From: DAOUBF01 sp034432795
GTDB taxonomy: Bacteria > Chloroflexota > Anaerolineae > DSLN01
Direction of reading: 5' to 3'
NCBI GenBank assembly: GCA_034432795.1
Contig: DAOUBF010000086.1
Location: 1 to 64,000 of the forward strand
DNA: 64,000 bases
Shown: piece by piece, positions 15,488-24,084 of the stretch
Numbering within the stretch: the first letter of the stretch is position 1
Layout: each line of letters opens with the position of its first letter
Made by a program: the position numbers and the translations under genes
Notes under the pieces: generated by a model
Told to the model about the DNA's origin: nothing
Databases searched by the model: none
Seen by the model: only the letters and a program-made list of their open reading frames with translations

Positions 15488-16576
15488 CATATCGTCGTGG
15501 ATGCGATGGGCGGCGACCACGCCCCAGACGTTGTCGTGCAAGGCGCGGTTCAGGCGGCGCGCCAGTTCGGCCATGCCATCACCCTGGTCGGCGACGAGGC
15601 CCGCGTCCGGCCCCTGCTGGCGCAATATGATGCGGCCAGTCTGCCGATCACGCTGGTCCACGCCAGCCAGGTGGTGGAAATGCATGAGCACACCATGGCC
15701 GTCAAGGTGAAGCCGGACGCTTCCCTGAACGTGGGGATGCGCTTCCTCCGCGATGGCAAGGCGGATGCCTTCGTCTCGGCGGGGAACTCCGGCGCCGTGC
15801 TGGCCGCGGCCCTCTTCCAGTTGGGGCGCATCCCCGGCATCAGCCGCCCGGCCCTGGCCATCGTCTACCCCGGCGCACCCAATCCCTGCGTCCTCCTGGA
15901 CATCGGCGCCATCACCGACCCCAAACCGGAGATGCTGGTGCACAATGCGCTCATGGGCGTGGCCTACGCCGAATGCGTCCTGGGCATCCCTCACCCGCGC
16001 GTGGGCATCATCTCCAACGGCGAGGAGCCGGACAAGGGCAGCGCCCTCGTCCGCGACGCCTACAGGCTCCTGGCCGCCAGCCCGCTCAACTTCATCGGCA
16101 ACGTGGAGGGCAAGGACATTGGCCGGGGGGTCGCCGATGTCGTCGTCACCGATGGCTTCACCGGCAACGTCATCCTCAAGCTCTCAGAGGGGCTAGTGGC
16201 CTTTCTGGCCCGGCATCTGCGGCGTGAATTCACAGGCGGCGCCCTGAACAAGCTGGCACTGGCGCTGATGCTGCCGGGGGCGCTGCTCATGCTCCCCGGC
16301 GCGCTCTTGCTGCTGCCCACGCTCCGCCGCCTGAAGCGCAAGGTGGACTACGCCGAATACGGCGGCGCGTTACTGCTGGGCGTGGACGGTGTTGTAATCA
16401 TCGCACATGGGCGCTCTAACGCCAGGGCCATCGCCAGCGCGATCCGGCTGGCGGCCCAGGCCGTTGAGGGTAATATGTTGCAGGCGATCAAAACGGGTCT
16501 GGAACGGCTGTATCATACAGGGTCGGTCACAAAAGCACACATGCGCAGCCTGAGGGACGACCTCAGGCAACCTTAA
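15485..16576 (+). CDS. plsX: Phosphate acyltransferase PlsX
   Basis: Makes acyl-phosphate from acyl-ACP for the first acylation of glycerol-3-phosphate in phospholipid synthesis. The 363-residue protein starts with the family hallmark VDAMGGDHAP and contains FVSAGNSGAVLAA, LLDIGA and VTDGFTGNVILK. An insertion-like hydrophobic stretch around residues 255-285 (MLPGALLMLPGALLLLPTL) lies where PlsX has its membrane-associating helices. The ATG at 15485 lies 8 nt after a -10 box, so the mRNA is probably leaderless. A ketosynthase gene follows after 30 bp, as in many plsX-fab clusters. Confidence 0.95.
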   Translation: MHIVVDAMGGDHAPDVVVQGAVQAARQFGHAITLVGDEARVRPLLAQYDAASLPITLVHASQVVEMHEHTMAVKVKPDASLNVGMRFLRDGKADAFVSAGNSGAVLAAALFQLGRIPGISRPALAIVYPGAPNPCVLLDIGAITDPKPEMLVHNALMGVAYAECVLGIPHPRVGIISNGEEPDKGSALVRDAYRLLAASPLNFIGNVEGKDIGRGVADVVVTDGFTGNVILKLSEGLVAFLARHLRREFTGGALNKLALALMLPGALLMLPGALLLLPTLRRLKRKVDYAEYGGALLLGVDGVVIIAHGRSNARAIASAIRLAAQAVEGNMLQAIKTGLERLYHTGSVTKAHMRSLRDDLRQP

Positions 16577-16606
16577 TCATCAGGAACAGGAAGAGGAAGA
16601 GCCAAC

Positions 16607-17941
16607 TTGCCATCCAATTACAGCGCTCAGCGCAATCACCATCGCCCTCGCGCCGTCATCACAGGCATGGGCGCGATCACACCGCTCGGCCTGACCGTGG
16701 CGGAGCTATGGGAGAACTTACTGGCCGGGCGTTCGGGCGTCCGGCCGGTCACTCAGTTTGATGTCAGCGCCTATCCCTGCCGCATCGGCAGCTACGTCGT
16801 GGGCTTTGACCCCACCCGTTATATGTCCGTGAAAGAGGCGCGGCGCATGTCCCGCGTCTCCCAATATACGATTGCCACCGCCCAGGAGGCCATCGCCGAC
16901 GCGCAACTCAACCTGGAAACCGAGGACCGGGAACGCATCGGTGTGGTCATCGGCACGGGGATCGGCGGCATGGAGCGCATTGATGAGGGCCTGGTCGCTC
17001 TGCGCACCAAAGGGCCGTCGCGTGTCAGCCCCTTTGCACTGGCCGCCGGGCTGCCCAATATGCCCGCGCATCACCTCAGCGTCATGGCAGGCGCCATGGG
17101 GCCGATCAATTGCTGCGTCACGGCCTGCGCCAGCGGCACCCAGGCCGTTGGCGAAGCGGTGGAGCTGATCCGCCGGGGCGCTGCCGATGTCGTCCTGTGC
17201 GGCGGCGTGGAGGCCTCCTTCGCCTTTGATGGGCCACTGGCCGGGTTCTGCGCCATGCGTGCGGTCTCCCTACGCAACGATGAGCCGGAGCGAGCCAGCC
17301 GCCCCTTTGACGCCCAACGCGATGGCTTCGTCCTGGGCGAAGGGTGCGCTATCCTGGTAGTGGAGCGGCTGGAACATGCCCTGGCGCGGGGGGCACGCAT
17401 CTACGCCGAGGTCCTGGGCTACGCCTCCTCCTCGGATGCCTACCATATCGCCGCGCCTTCCCCGGAAGGCTCCGGCGCGTTGCGCGCCATGCGCTGGGCG
17501 CTCCAGGACGCCGGCCTGGGGCCGGAGGATGTGGACTACATTAACGCTCACGGGACCTCCACGCCCGCCAACGACGCCACAGAGACCATCGCCATCAAGG
17601 CCCTCTTCGGTGAACGCGCCTACGACGTGCCCATCAGTTCAACCAAGTCCATGCTGGGCCACACCATGGGCGCCGCCGGGGCAATTGAGGCCATTGTCAG
17701 CGTGCTCACCATCCGCGACGGCATCATCCACCCCACGATCAACCTGGAATACCCCGATCCGGTGTGCGACCTGGACTACGTGCCCTGGAAGCCACGGCCG
17801 GCCAACGTCCGCATCGTCCTGTCCAACTCCTTCGGCCTGGGCGGGCACAACGCCTGCCTGGTGATCGGGCGGTACGATGATGGACGACGGACGACGGCCC
17901 CCTCACAGCGGGCTGTGGACCGAAGCGCGGTCGGCCCGTAG
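16607..17941 (+). CDS. fabF: Beta-ketoacyl-ACP synthase II (FabF-type)
   Basis: Condenses acyl-ACP with malonyl-ACP in fatty-acid elongation. A 444-residue ketosynthase with the complete Cys-His-His triad: Cys in CVTACASGTQAV, His in NAHGTSTPANDATE and His in SMLGHTMGAAGA. The fold core ends near residue 420; the last ~22 residues (DDGRRTTAPSQR and beyond) are not part of the usual enzyme and are encoded by the GACGG-type dispersed repeat (about 17876-17900). The TTG start follows a GGAAGAGGAAG sequence. It lies 30 bp after plsX and probably shares its transcript. Confidence 0.93.
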   Translation: MPSNYSAQRNHHRPRAVITGMGAITPLGLTVAELWENLLAGRSGVRPVTQFDVSAYPCRIGSYVVGFDPTRYMSVKEARRMSRVSQYTIATAQEAIADAQLNLETEDRERIGVVIGTGIGGMERIDEGLVALRTKGPSRVSPFALAAGLPNMPAHHLSVMAGAMGPINCCVTACASGTQAVGEAVELIRRGAADVVLCGGVEASFAFDGPLAGFCAMRAVSLRNDEPERASRPFDAQRDGFVLGEGCAILVVERLEHALARGARIYAEVLGYASSSDAYHIAAPSPEGSGALRAMRWALQDAGLGPEDVDYINAHGTSTPANDATETIAIKALFGERAYDVPISSTKSMLGHTMGAAGAIEAIVSVLTIRDGIIHPTINLEYPDPVCDLDYVPWKPRPANVRIVLSNSFGLGGHNACLVIGRYDDGRRTTAPSQRAVDRSAVGP

Positions 17942-17956
17942 GGATTGGACCCCATT

Positions 17957-18811
17957 ATGCAGCCATTAACAGAATATGAGTTGACGCGCTACCACAGGCA
18001 AATGCTGATCCCCGGCTGGGGGCCAGAGGGACAGGCCCGGCTCAAAGCCTCCAGCGTGTTTATTGCTGGCGCCGGCGGGCTGGGCAGCCCGGTAGCCATT
18101 TACCTGGCCGTTGCCGGTATCGGCGAGATCCGTATCTGCGATGCAGATGTAATTGAACTGTCCAACCTCAACAGGCAAATCCTCCACACCGATAGAAGGA
18201 TCGGCCAGCCGAAGGCCCTGTCCGCACTGATGACCCTGAGAGAGTTGAACCCAACCGTCCATATCGTACCCTATTGCGACCGTCTTGACGAAACCAACGC
18301 GGGACGAATCATCGGCAAGCCCGATATTGTCATAGACTGCCTGGATAACTTTGAAACACGCTACCTGCTCAACACCTACTGCATCCAAAACAGAATCCCT
18401 CTGATCCATGGCGCTATCTGGGGGCTGACGGGACAGGTGACCTTCCTTTACCCGCCGGAGACCCCTTGCCTCAGGTGTCTTGCCCCGGCCCCGCCTCCCC
18501 AAGAGACCTTTCCTGTGGTTGGGGTGACCCCCGGTCTCATCGGATGTATCCAGGCGATGGAGGCCCTGAAATTCCTGATCGGTATTGGCACTAACCTGAA
18601 AGGGACATTGCTCGTCTTTGACGGGGAAGATATGAGCTTCTCCGCTCTTAGCATCAAGCGCATCCCATCCTGTCCGGATTGCGGGGGACTGGCGCAGGGA
18701 GCGTGGGGGCTGCTGAGAAATAAACAGGCCGCCGATCGCGGGTCGGCGGCCCAGATCACCGGCCGCTCTCAGTCCGAGCGCCGTCGGGCGCCGCTTAAGA
18801 GCAGCATATAG
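17957..18811 (+). CDS. ThiF/MoeB/HesA-family adenylyltransferase
   Basis: An E1-like enzyme that would adenylate the C-terminal glycine of a ubiquitin-like sulfur carrier (ThiS/MoaD type). The nucleotide site has GAGGLGS (38-44); DADVIELSNLNRQ (62-74), the Arg/Gln anchors and DCLDNFETR (127-135) are intact. Zinc cysteines are CLRC (171-174) and CPDC (239-242). Where many MoeB/ThiF proteins have a CAEAGV segment, this one reads PVVGV, so it lacks that cysteine. No carrier protein, JAB protease or rhodanese is nearby. The final 15 residues run antisense into the convergent metallopeptidase gene (43-bp overlap). ATG is preferred to the TTG at 17945. Confidence 0.87.
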   Translation: MQPLTEYELTRYHRQMLIPGWGPEGQARLKASSVFIAGAGGLGSPVAIYLAVAGIGEIRICDADVIELSNLNRQILHTDRRIGQPKALSALMTLRELNPTVHIVPYCDRLDETNAGRIIGKPDIVIDCLDNFETRYLLNTYCIQNRIPLIHGAIWGLTGQVTFLYPPETPCLRCLAPAPPPQETFPVVGVTPGLIGCIQAMEALKFLIGIGTNLKGTLLVFDGEDMSFSALSIKRIPSCPDCGGLAQGAWGLLRNKQAADRGSAAQITGRSQSERRRAPLKSSI

Positions 18812-19488
18812 TACAGCAACGTGGAGAGGGCCTGCGCCAGGGCAGCCACATAGGTGAGCGCCGCCGCGTTCAACACGGCCCGCGCCCCCTGTAGCTCCTC
18901 GCCATCCACGATCAGCCCGCCTGCGCGCAACATCTCCACCGCCCGCGCCGAGGCGTTCAACTCAACCGGCAGGGTCACCAGCGCGAACACCGCCGCGCTG
19001 GCGAAAGCCAGCACCCCCAACCAGGCGATGGTGTACCCCAGCGGGGAGCGGGTGTAGATCATCAGGAAAAAGCCCAACAGGAACAATAGCGGCCCCAGTT
19101 GCGATCCCAGATTGACCAGGGGCACAATCCCGGAGCGCAACCGCATAGGCTGGTAGGCCTGGGCATCCTGCTGGGCATGCCCAACCTCGTGCGCGACAAT
19201 GGCCACCGCCGCCACCGAATCCGAATAGGCCACCTCCCGCGACAGCCGCAGTGTCTTGGTGCGCGGGTCATAATGGTCGCTGAGGACGCCCGGCGTCCCC
19301 TCAACGTTCACGAAGCTCAATCCATTCAGCGCCAGCAGCCGCCTGGCCGCCTCCAGCCCGGTGATGCGCTGCCAGTTCGGCACCTGAAGATACCTGGCAT
19401 ACGTGCTCCGCACCTTCGCCTGAGCATACAGCGCCAGGATGAGCGCGGGCAACGAAAGGATGAAAAACAACGGGTCAAAGAAGAACAT
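18769..19488 (-). CDS. YugP-like neutral zinc metallopeptidase, membrane-bound
   Basis: A 239-residue membrane protein of the zinc metallopeptidase family PF04298. It has an N-terminal helix (FFFDPLFFILSLPALILAL), then the catalytic motif HEVGHAQQD (about residues 116-124) in which both histidines and the glutamate are present, followed by three to four more helices. Family members are thought to act in membrane-protein turnover, but physiological substrates are unknown. The ATG at 19488 is used because GGGGGAG lies 6-7 nt upstream; an ATG at 19533 would add 15 unlikely residues. The 3' end overlaps the convergent ThiF-like gene. Confidence 0.85.
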   Translation of the reverse strand: MFFFDPLFFILSLPALILALYAQAKVRSTYARYLQVPNWQRITGLEAARRLLALNGLSFVNVEGTPGVLSDHYDPRTKTLRLSREVAYSDSVAAVAIVAHEVGHAQQDAQAYQPMRLRSGIVPLVNLGSQLGPLLFLLGFFLMIYTRSPLGYTIAWLGVLAFASAAVFALVTLPVELNASARAVEMLRAGGLIVDGEELQGARAVLNAAALTYVAALAQALSTLLYYMLLLSGARRRSD

Positions 19489-19674
19489 GCCAACTCCCCC
19501 TCTCGTTATCCTTTCCCAACTCACACAATACACATGTGTTCACTTAAGCTGAATTATACCAGAGAATCCGCCCAACTCACATGGCATCCAACTGCCCGCT
19601 GGCTGACAATTGCCTGACAGCCGCGCGCCTTCTCTTCCCCTGGACGGGGGAGAGAGGCATGCCTGGCCCCCTGC

Positions 19675-20391
19675 TCAGCGCGGTGAGGCCGCTTTCAAGC
19701 CCACAAAGCGATAACCGACGCCTCGTTCTGTCAAAATATACCTGGGGCGGGATGGGTCCTCTTCAATCTTCTGACGCAAGTACATGATGTACAGGCGCAA
19801 ATACTGAACCTCCTCGCGGTAGGCATAGCCCCATACCCGTGACAGAAGCACCTCATGCGGCATTACCCAGCCCGCATTGCTCACCAGGTGGTACAACAGG
19901 CGATATTCGGTGGGCCGCAGCCGGATCGCTTTGCCCTCAACCAGGACCTCGCGTCGGCTGAAGTCTATGCTCAGGCGGTCATCCACCTGGACAAGCCCCC
20001 GCCTGACCAGACCCGTCGCCTCTGCCCGGCGCAGCACCGCCTTGATCCGTCTGGAAAGCTCGCCTGGACTGAACGGCTTGGTGAGATAATCGTCGGCCCC
20101 CAGTTCCAGCCCGCGTATCCTATCCGCCCGACTCCTCCTCACCGTTAACATGATTACAGGGACATCGGAGAGTTCGCGCAATAGCTTCAGCGTCTCAAAT
20201 CCATCCAACTCTGGCATGATCACATCCAGAAGCACCAGGTCAGGCAAGGCTTCCCGCACACGGTCCAACGCCTCCAGCCCTGTGCACGCCTCTATGACCT
20301 GATACCCCTCTCGCTCCAGATGCATACGGACAAATTGAACCATATGCGGGTCGTCATCCACGATCAGGATCAGCCTGGGGCCGCTCGCCAT
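19675..20391 (-). CDS. OmpR-family response regulator
   Basis: A 238-residue transcriptional regulator. Residues 1-125 are the receiver with IVDDDP (acidic pocket), phospho-acceptor Asp in LVLLDVIMPELDG (about 57), Thr/Lys switch positions in MLTVRRS and LTKPFSP. Residues 140-232 form the winged-helix DNA-binding domain ending RPRYILTERGVGYRF, of OmpR/PhoB type. No histidine kinase gene is adjacent, so it is an orphan within this window. A GGGAGG sequence precedes the ATG. Confidence 0.92.
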   Translation of the reverse strand: MASGPRLILIVDDDPHMVQFVRMHLEREGYQVIEACTGLEALDRVREALPDLVLLDVIMPELDGFETLKLLRELSDVPVIMLTVRRSRADRIRGLELGADDYLTKPFSPGELSRRIKAVLRRAEATGLVRRGLVQVDDRLSIDFSRREVLVEGKAIRLRPTEYRLLYHLVSNAGWVMPHEVLLSRVWGYAYREEVQYLRLYIMYLRQKIEEDPSRPRYILTERGVGYRFVGLKAASPR

Positions 20392-20535
20392 ATGTACCTC
20401 CCTCGTTCGTCGGTTGCCGGGGCCAGCAATCGGGCAACCGGGATTCAGAGTGGAGAGAGGATTATATCAGGGGAAAAAGATAATGGCAAATCAGGGCAGC
20501 AGGTGGGTCTAACCTTGTCCCCACGAACCCAGGAG

Positions 20536-20728
20536 GGTGCATTTCAATTTTGGGGCACCTGTCAGCCGTCACCCCCTCCTTGCCCCTCCCCCATCCAGGG
20601 GGAGGGAACTCACCCCCTGCCCCCCTTCCCTTGTAGGGAAGGGAAAATCGCTCCCCTCCCCCCTTGCGGGGGAGGGTGGGGGTGGGGGGTAATCAACCGA
20701 GTCATCTGCCCCAAATCTGATATACACC
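20536..20728. repeat. Composite intergenic element, copy B (inverted relative to copy A)
   Basis: This accounts for most of the 391-bp gap 20392-20782. Read on the minus strand it matches 6341-6492 at both edges (GTGTATATCAGATTTGGGG at one end, CCCCAAAATTGAAATGCACC at the other). It has two extra hairpins, including CCCTTCCC-TTGTA-GGGAAGGG also seen at 1642-1662. An AGTACCTGGCTTTAGCCAGG palindrome flanks it at 20734-20757. Confidence 0.75.
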
Positions 20729-20733
20729 CAACC

Positions 20734-20757
20734 CAGTACCTGGCTTTAGCCAGGTTC
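20734..20757. repeat. Dispersed palindrome, ACCGGG family variant
   Basis: AGTACCTGGCTTTAGCCAGG and TTCT: the stem bases differ from other copies in compensating pairs (CCTGGCT/AGCCAGG), showing that the hairpin rather than the sequence is conserved. Confidence 0.7.
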
Positions 20758-20782
20758 TACTGTCCTGACCGTTGGCGCCGGT

Positions 20783-21025
20783 TTATTCGCGCACGAAGGT
20801 GACGACCTCTTCCTCGCCGCCGGCCGGGATGATCTCAATAAAGCTGATGCGATGCCAGGGAAGCACAATCGTGGAAACATCCGGCAGCAGGTAATGCACA
20901 TCCTTACCATCGCGCCGGCGCGGATTCTGAGCCACGAGGATCTGATCCTGCCGATCCGGCAACGCCTCAATCTCTGCCAGGATAGGGTCCTCGTTCATTA
21001 AATGAATCAACACACTATGCGTCAC
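20783..21025 (-). CDS. Small protein of unknown function
   Basis: An 80-residue acidic protein (THSVLIHLMNEDPILAEIEA... ending VVTFVRE) with no recognised domain. It looks like a compact beta-rich fold with a hydrophobic middle (YLLPDVSTIVLPWHRISFIEI), resembling small proteins that bind a partner. GTG at 21025 is taken as the start because GGAGGA lies 5 nt upstream; the longer frame starting at 21118 runs antiparallel through the end of the FHA gene and lacks support. It is the last member of the kinase-phosphatase-VWA-FHA operon, 40 bp after the FHA gene. Confidence 0.6.
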   Translation of the reverse strand: MTHSVLIHLMNEDPILAEIEALPDRQDQILVAQNPRRRDGKDVHYLLPDVSTIVLPWHRISFIEIIPAGGEEEVVTFVRE

Positions 21026-21065
21026 GTCTCCTCCTACACAGCGTGATGCCTGAAATAAGTCCCCC

Positions 21066-21695
21066 TCAGACGGCGTCCAGGTAGACCCTGATCTGGAGCG
21101 CCCCCAGTTCAAGCTCATCCCCGTCGTGGAGGGGCTGCGGCCGGTTAGGCAATAGCTCCACGCCGTTTACCCGTGTCCCATTGCTGCTCCCCAGGTCCAC
21201 GATCATGATCTCGCCGTCCTGGAGTTGGAGTGCCGCGTGCATCCGCGAGACGCCGGCATCCAGCCCCCCATCTGCAGTCAGGTCCAGGTCGGGGTAGATA
21301 TTGCGCTTGGGGTCCGTTCGCCCGATGCGCACCTCATGCGTCATGGGTAAGGTCACCATCCGCCGGCTGCTGGTAATAAACAGCCGGACGGAGCGGGCGG
21401 CCCCGGCAGGCGTGGTCTCCTTCGCATACCCTGCGCTGCCGCTCAAGGCAATATTGCCGGGGGCAGGCTCCGGGTACAGCGGAAGGGCAGGCTCTGCCAG
21501 TCCAGGCTCAGTGAGGGGCGGCATATCGGGGATCGCCTGCAACCAGGCCGGGAGCGCCGGGCGCTTGATGGGCGTGTTCATCGCCTGGGGCGGAGGCGTG
21601 GTGATGGCCTGGGCCTCAAGCAGGTACGCCCCGCACTCCAGGCAGAAGAGTGTGCCATACACGTAGGGTTCGCCACAGGTCGGGCACGTCATCAT
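21066..21695 (-). CDS. Zinc-ribbon plus FHA-domain protein
   Basis: A 209-residue phosphothreonine-binding adaptor. The N-terminus is a zinc ribbon with two CxxC pairs (CPTCG at 4-8, CLECG at 18-22). A flexible Pro-rich region spans residues 30-100. The C-terminal FHA domain (about 105-205) has all core residues: VRIGRTD, SRMHA, LGSSNGTRVNGVEL. It should bind phospho-Thr on a partner made by the kinase of the same operon. It starts 6 bp after the VWA gene, so the two are probably co-translated. Either of two adjacent ATG codons could be used. Confidence 0.88.
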   Translation of the reverse strand: MMTCPTCGEPYVYGTLFCLECGAYLLEAQAITTPPPQAMNTPIKRPALPAWLQAIPDMPPLTEPGLAEPALPLYPEPAPGNIALSGSAGYAKETTPAGAARSVRLFITSSRRMVTLPMTHEVRIGRTDPKRNIYPDLDLTADGGLDAGVSRMHAALQLQDGEIMIVDLGSSNGTRVNGVELLPNRPQPLHDGDELELGALQIRVYLDAV

Positions 21696-21701
21696 CTGGC
21701 G

Positions 21702-23069
21702 TCAGGCCCCCCCATTACGCGCAGACGTCTCCTCAGGCGCGGCGGCGATCAACGCCCGCGTGCCGTATTTCAGGCGTTTGCGCCCCTCCTCTGAAAGCAT
21801 CCCCGTGCGTTGCAGCCGGTCGGCTTCGGCCAGCGCCGTGCGTGCCAGCCCTGTCTGCCCCAGGTGATCTAACCGGCTCGCCAATGCCTGCAGCCGCCGC
21901 GTGGCCTGGATGGTCTGCCCATGCTCCACATCGTGCAAGGCGCGCTCATGCATAGCGTACAGGCTAAGCTGGCCCAACGCAGCCACAATGCGCGGCGGTG
22001 GCGCCTCTTGGGGCACATTGGCAGCGAACGGCGCGGCGAAATCGCACACCACCTGCACAGACGTCGTCCCCTGTCCCTCGTCCGTCGCCCGTCCAGGCTC
22101 GCCGTCCTCCGTCCCCGGCCCCTGGCCCTCCATTGGGATCTGTGCCGAGAAGCGCAGATCAAACAGATGATGATAGCCCTCTGGGCGCGGCTGCACCACG
22201 AACTCAAACAACAGGACCATCGGCTGGCCATAGGGCACAGTGCCCAGGTGAACCGTATCGCGGTCGGAGACGAGCGGCTGGGGGGCGGGCACGAGCTTGA
22301 ACACAGACTTCAATTCCACCCCCGGCTGCATATACACCTGGACGCGCAGGTGGTGGGCAAAAGCGGCGTCCAATGTGCGCACATGCTCGTCCAGAAAACG
22401 GACGATCTGCTCCTCGGTCTCAATAAAGACAGACACCCCGCCCGTAATGCCGGCGAGCCGATCCAGAAAATCGTCGTTCCACTCATGGCCGATCCCCAGG
22501 GCACTGATGGTGATCCCATCCGGGGCGGCCTCTTGCGCCAGGGCCAGGCAGTCCTCCTCATCCCCGTAAGTCCGCCCGTCCGTCAGCAGGATCAGATGGT
22601 TGATGCTATACGGCTCGCGCCCCTTGTATAGTTCGGCCAGCCCATACATCAGGCCGTGAAAGATCTCGGTGCCGCCCCCTGCGTGCACTGCCTGCACTTT
22701 CCCCTTGGCGATCAGCTTGTTCACCGGGCGCTGGGCGGGGAGGATGACCTCAGCGCGGTCGCTGAACGTCACAATAGAGAGCGTATCCGCCTCGCCGAGG
22801 GCATCAATCAGGCGATTCACGGCCGCCTTCACCTGAGTCAGCCTCGGCCCCTTCATAGAAGTGCTGCGGTCAATCAGCAGGCACAGGTTCAGTGGCCAGG
22901 AGGCAAGCCCCCTCCCCTGGCCCTCTCCCCCCATTCCCTGAGATGGCATGATCTCCGCCAGGACATACAGCACCTGTGGCGCGTTCAGGCAGGCTAGCGT
23001 GCTGCGGCTGGGTATGAGCCGCACGGCCAGAGGAGAGGTGGAGAAGGGCGGAGATTCGCGGGAACTCAT
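21702..23069 (-). CDS. VWA-domain protein
   Basis: A 455-residue cytosolic protein with a von Willebrand A domain around residues 60-240. The MIDAS metal site is DRSTS (67-71), with the later Thr in GGGTEIFHG and Asp in LTDGRTYGDE. The C-terminal half is a beta-rich region followed by helices. Two low-complexity stretches, Gly/Gln-rich at about 42-56 and Glu/Gly-rich at about 310-335, coincide with DNA repeats of classes also found between genes (22911-22940 and about 22063-22125) and look like in-frame insertions. The protein probably scaffolds the operon's phospho-signalling complex; this role is inferred from neighbours. Confidence 0.85.
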   Translation of the reverse strand: MSSRESPPFSTSPLAVRLIPSRSTLACLNAPQVLYVLAEIMPSQGMGGEGQGRGLASWPLNLCLLIDRSTSMKGPRLTQVKAAVNRLIDALGEADTLSIVTFSDRAEVILPAQRPVNKLIAKGKVQAVHAGGGTEIFHGLMYGLAELYKGREPYSINHLILLTDGRTYGDEEDCLALAQEAAPDGITISALGIGHEWNDDFLDRLAGITGGVSVFIETEEQIVRFLDEHVRTLDAAFAHHLRVQVYMQPGVELKSVFKLVPAPQPLVSDRDTVHLGTVPYGQPMVLLFEFVVQPRPEGYHHLFDLRFSAQIPMEGQGPGTEDGEPGRATDEGQGTTSVQVVCDFAAPFAANVPQEAPPPRIVAALGQLSLYAMHERALHDVEHGQTIQATRRLQALASRLDHLGQTGLARTALAEADRLQRTGMLSEEGRKRLKYGTRALIAAAPEETSARNGGA

Positions 23070-23106
23070 CGGAACTCCGGGAACTTCAGGGACAGGGCAT
23101 GCTCCA

Positions 23107-24057
23107 TCAAACGCTCATCTGACCACTGACCGGCGGCTGAATATCCACCAGGATAGCGGTGATATTATCCGGCCCGCCCAGTCGGTTAGCAGCCTCAATC
23201 AGCGCCTGGCAGGCGGCCTGAAGCGAGGGCTGACCGGTAATGATGGCATGGATGTCGTCTTCCGGGACAACGCCCCACAGCCCATCGCTGCACAGCAGCA
23301 GGCGCGTCGGGGCCACAAGTCGGTAGGCGGCCAGGTCCGGCTCCAACAGGTCGCCCTGCCCAACAGCCCGATACAGCATATTGCGCGAAGGGTGCACCGC
23401 CGCTTCCGCCGCCGTAAGCTGGCCCAACTCCTGCAGCCGCTGCACCAGGGAATGGTCGCGGGTCAGGTGTTTCATCCCGCCGGATTCCACCAGGTAGGCG
23501 CGGCTGTCGCCCACGTGGGCGATAATGAGCTGGTCACTGACGACCAGGGCACAGGTGAGCGTCGTGCCCCCTTCGGGGATGGCGACGCGGACGGCGACAT
23601 TGGCTGCTGCCACCGCGTCATGGAGCACCTCCTGCAAAGGCTTGCGGTCCGCGTCCGGCTCGCCCGCCCCCAGAAGCGGCAGGATCACATCACGGGTGAC
23701 GTGCTGGGCGACCGTGCGCGCCGCCAGATCGCTGGCCTGCTCACCGCCCACGTGGCCGCCCATGCCATCGGCGACGATAAACAGGCCCACTGTGGACTCC
23801 TGGTCCCCCCCAGCCTGGAGGCTGGTGAGGACCAGCAGGCGGTCTTCGTTCTGCTCGCGCACCTGGCCAATATCCGTCGCCATGGCGACCCGCAGGCGGG
23901 GTTGAACCACAGACGTGGGGGATTCGCCAGGCCCGGTCTCCACCCGCCAGGGGACGCGGCCATTGCGCTCCCCATCCTTATGCTGGCTCTCTCCCCTTTC
24001 TTCTCCCTTCAAACGCCGGGCGAATGTATAAATATGGTCGCGAATTCCTTTCAGCAT
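23107..24057 (-). CDS. PP2C-family Ser/Thr protein phosphatase
   Basis: A 316-residue metal-dependent phosphatase that would reverse the neighbouring kinase's action. After a basic 60-residue N-terminal stretch, the PP2C domain (about 65-305) has RVAMATDIGQVREQNEDRLL, VADGMGGHVGGEQAS, LTCALVVSDQLIIAHVGDSRAYL, LCSDGLWGVV and GGPDNITAILV, so the metal-binding aspartates are in place. No membrane segment is seen. It lies 27 bp after the kinase gene and 37 bp before the VWA gene in one operon. Confidence 0.93.
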   Translation of the reverse strand: MLKGIRDHIYTFARRLKGEERGESQHKDGERNGRVPWRVETGPGESPTSVVQPRLRVAMATDIGQVREQNEDRLLVLTSLQAGGDQESTVGLFIVADGMGGHVGGEQASDLAARTVAQHVTRDVILPLLGAGEPDADRKPLQEVLHDAVAAANVAVRVAIPEGGTTLTCALVVSDQLIIAHVGDSRAYLVESGGMKHLTRDHSLVQRLQELGQLTAAEAAVHPSRNMLYRAVGQGDLLEPDLAAYRLVAPTRLLLCSDGLWGVVPEDDIHAIITGQPSLQAACQALIEAANRLGGPDNITAILVDIQPPVSGQMSV

Positions 24058-24084
24058 CTCCTATCCTATCCTAAGGAATCATTA

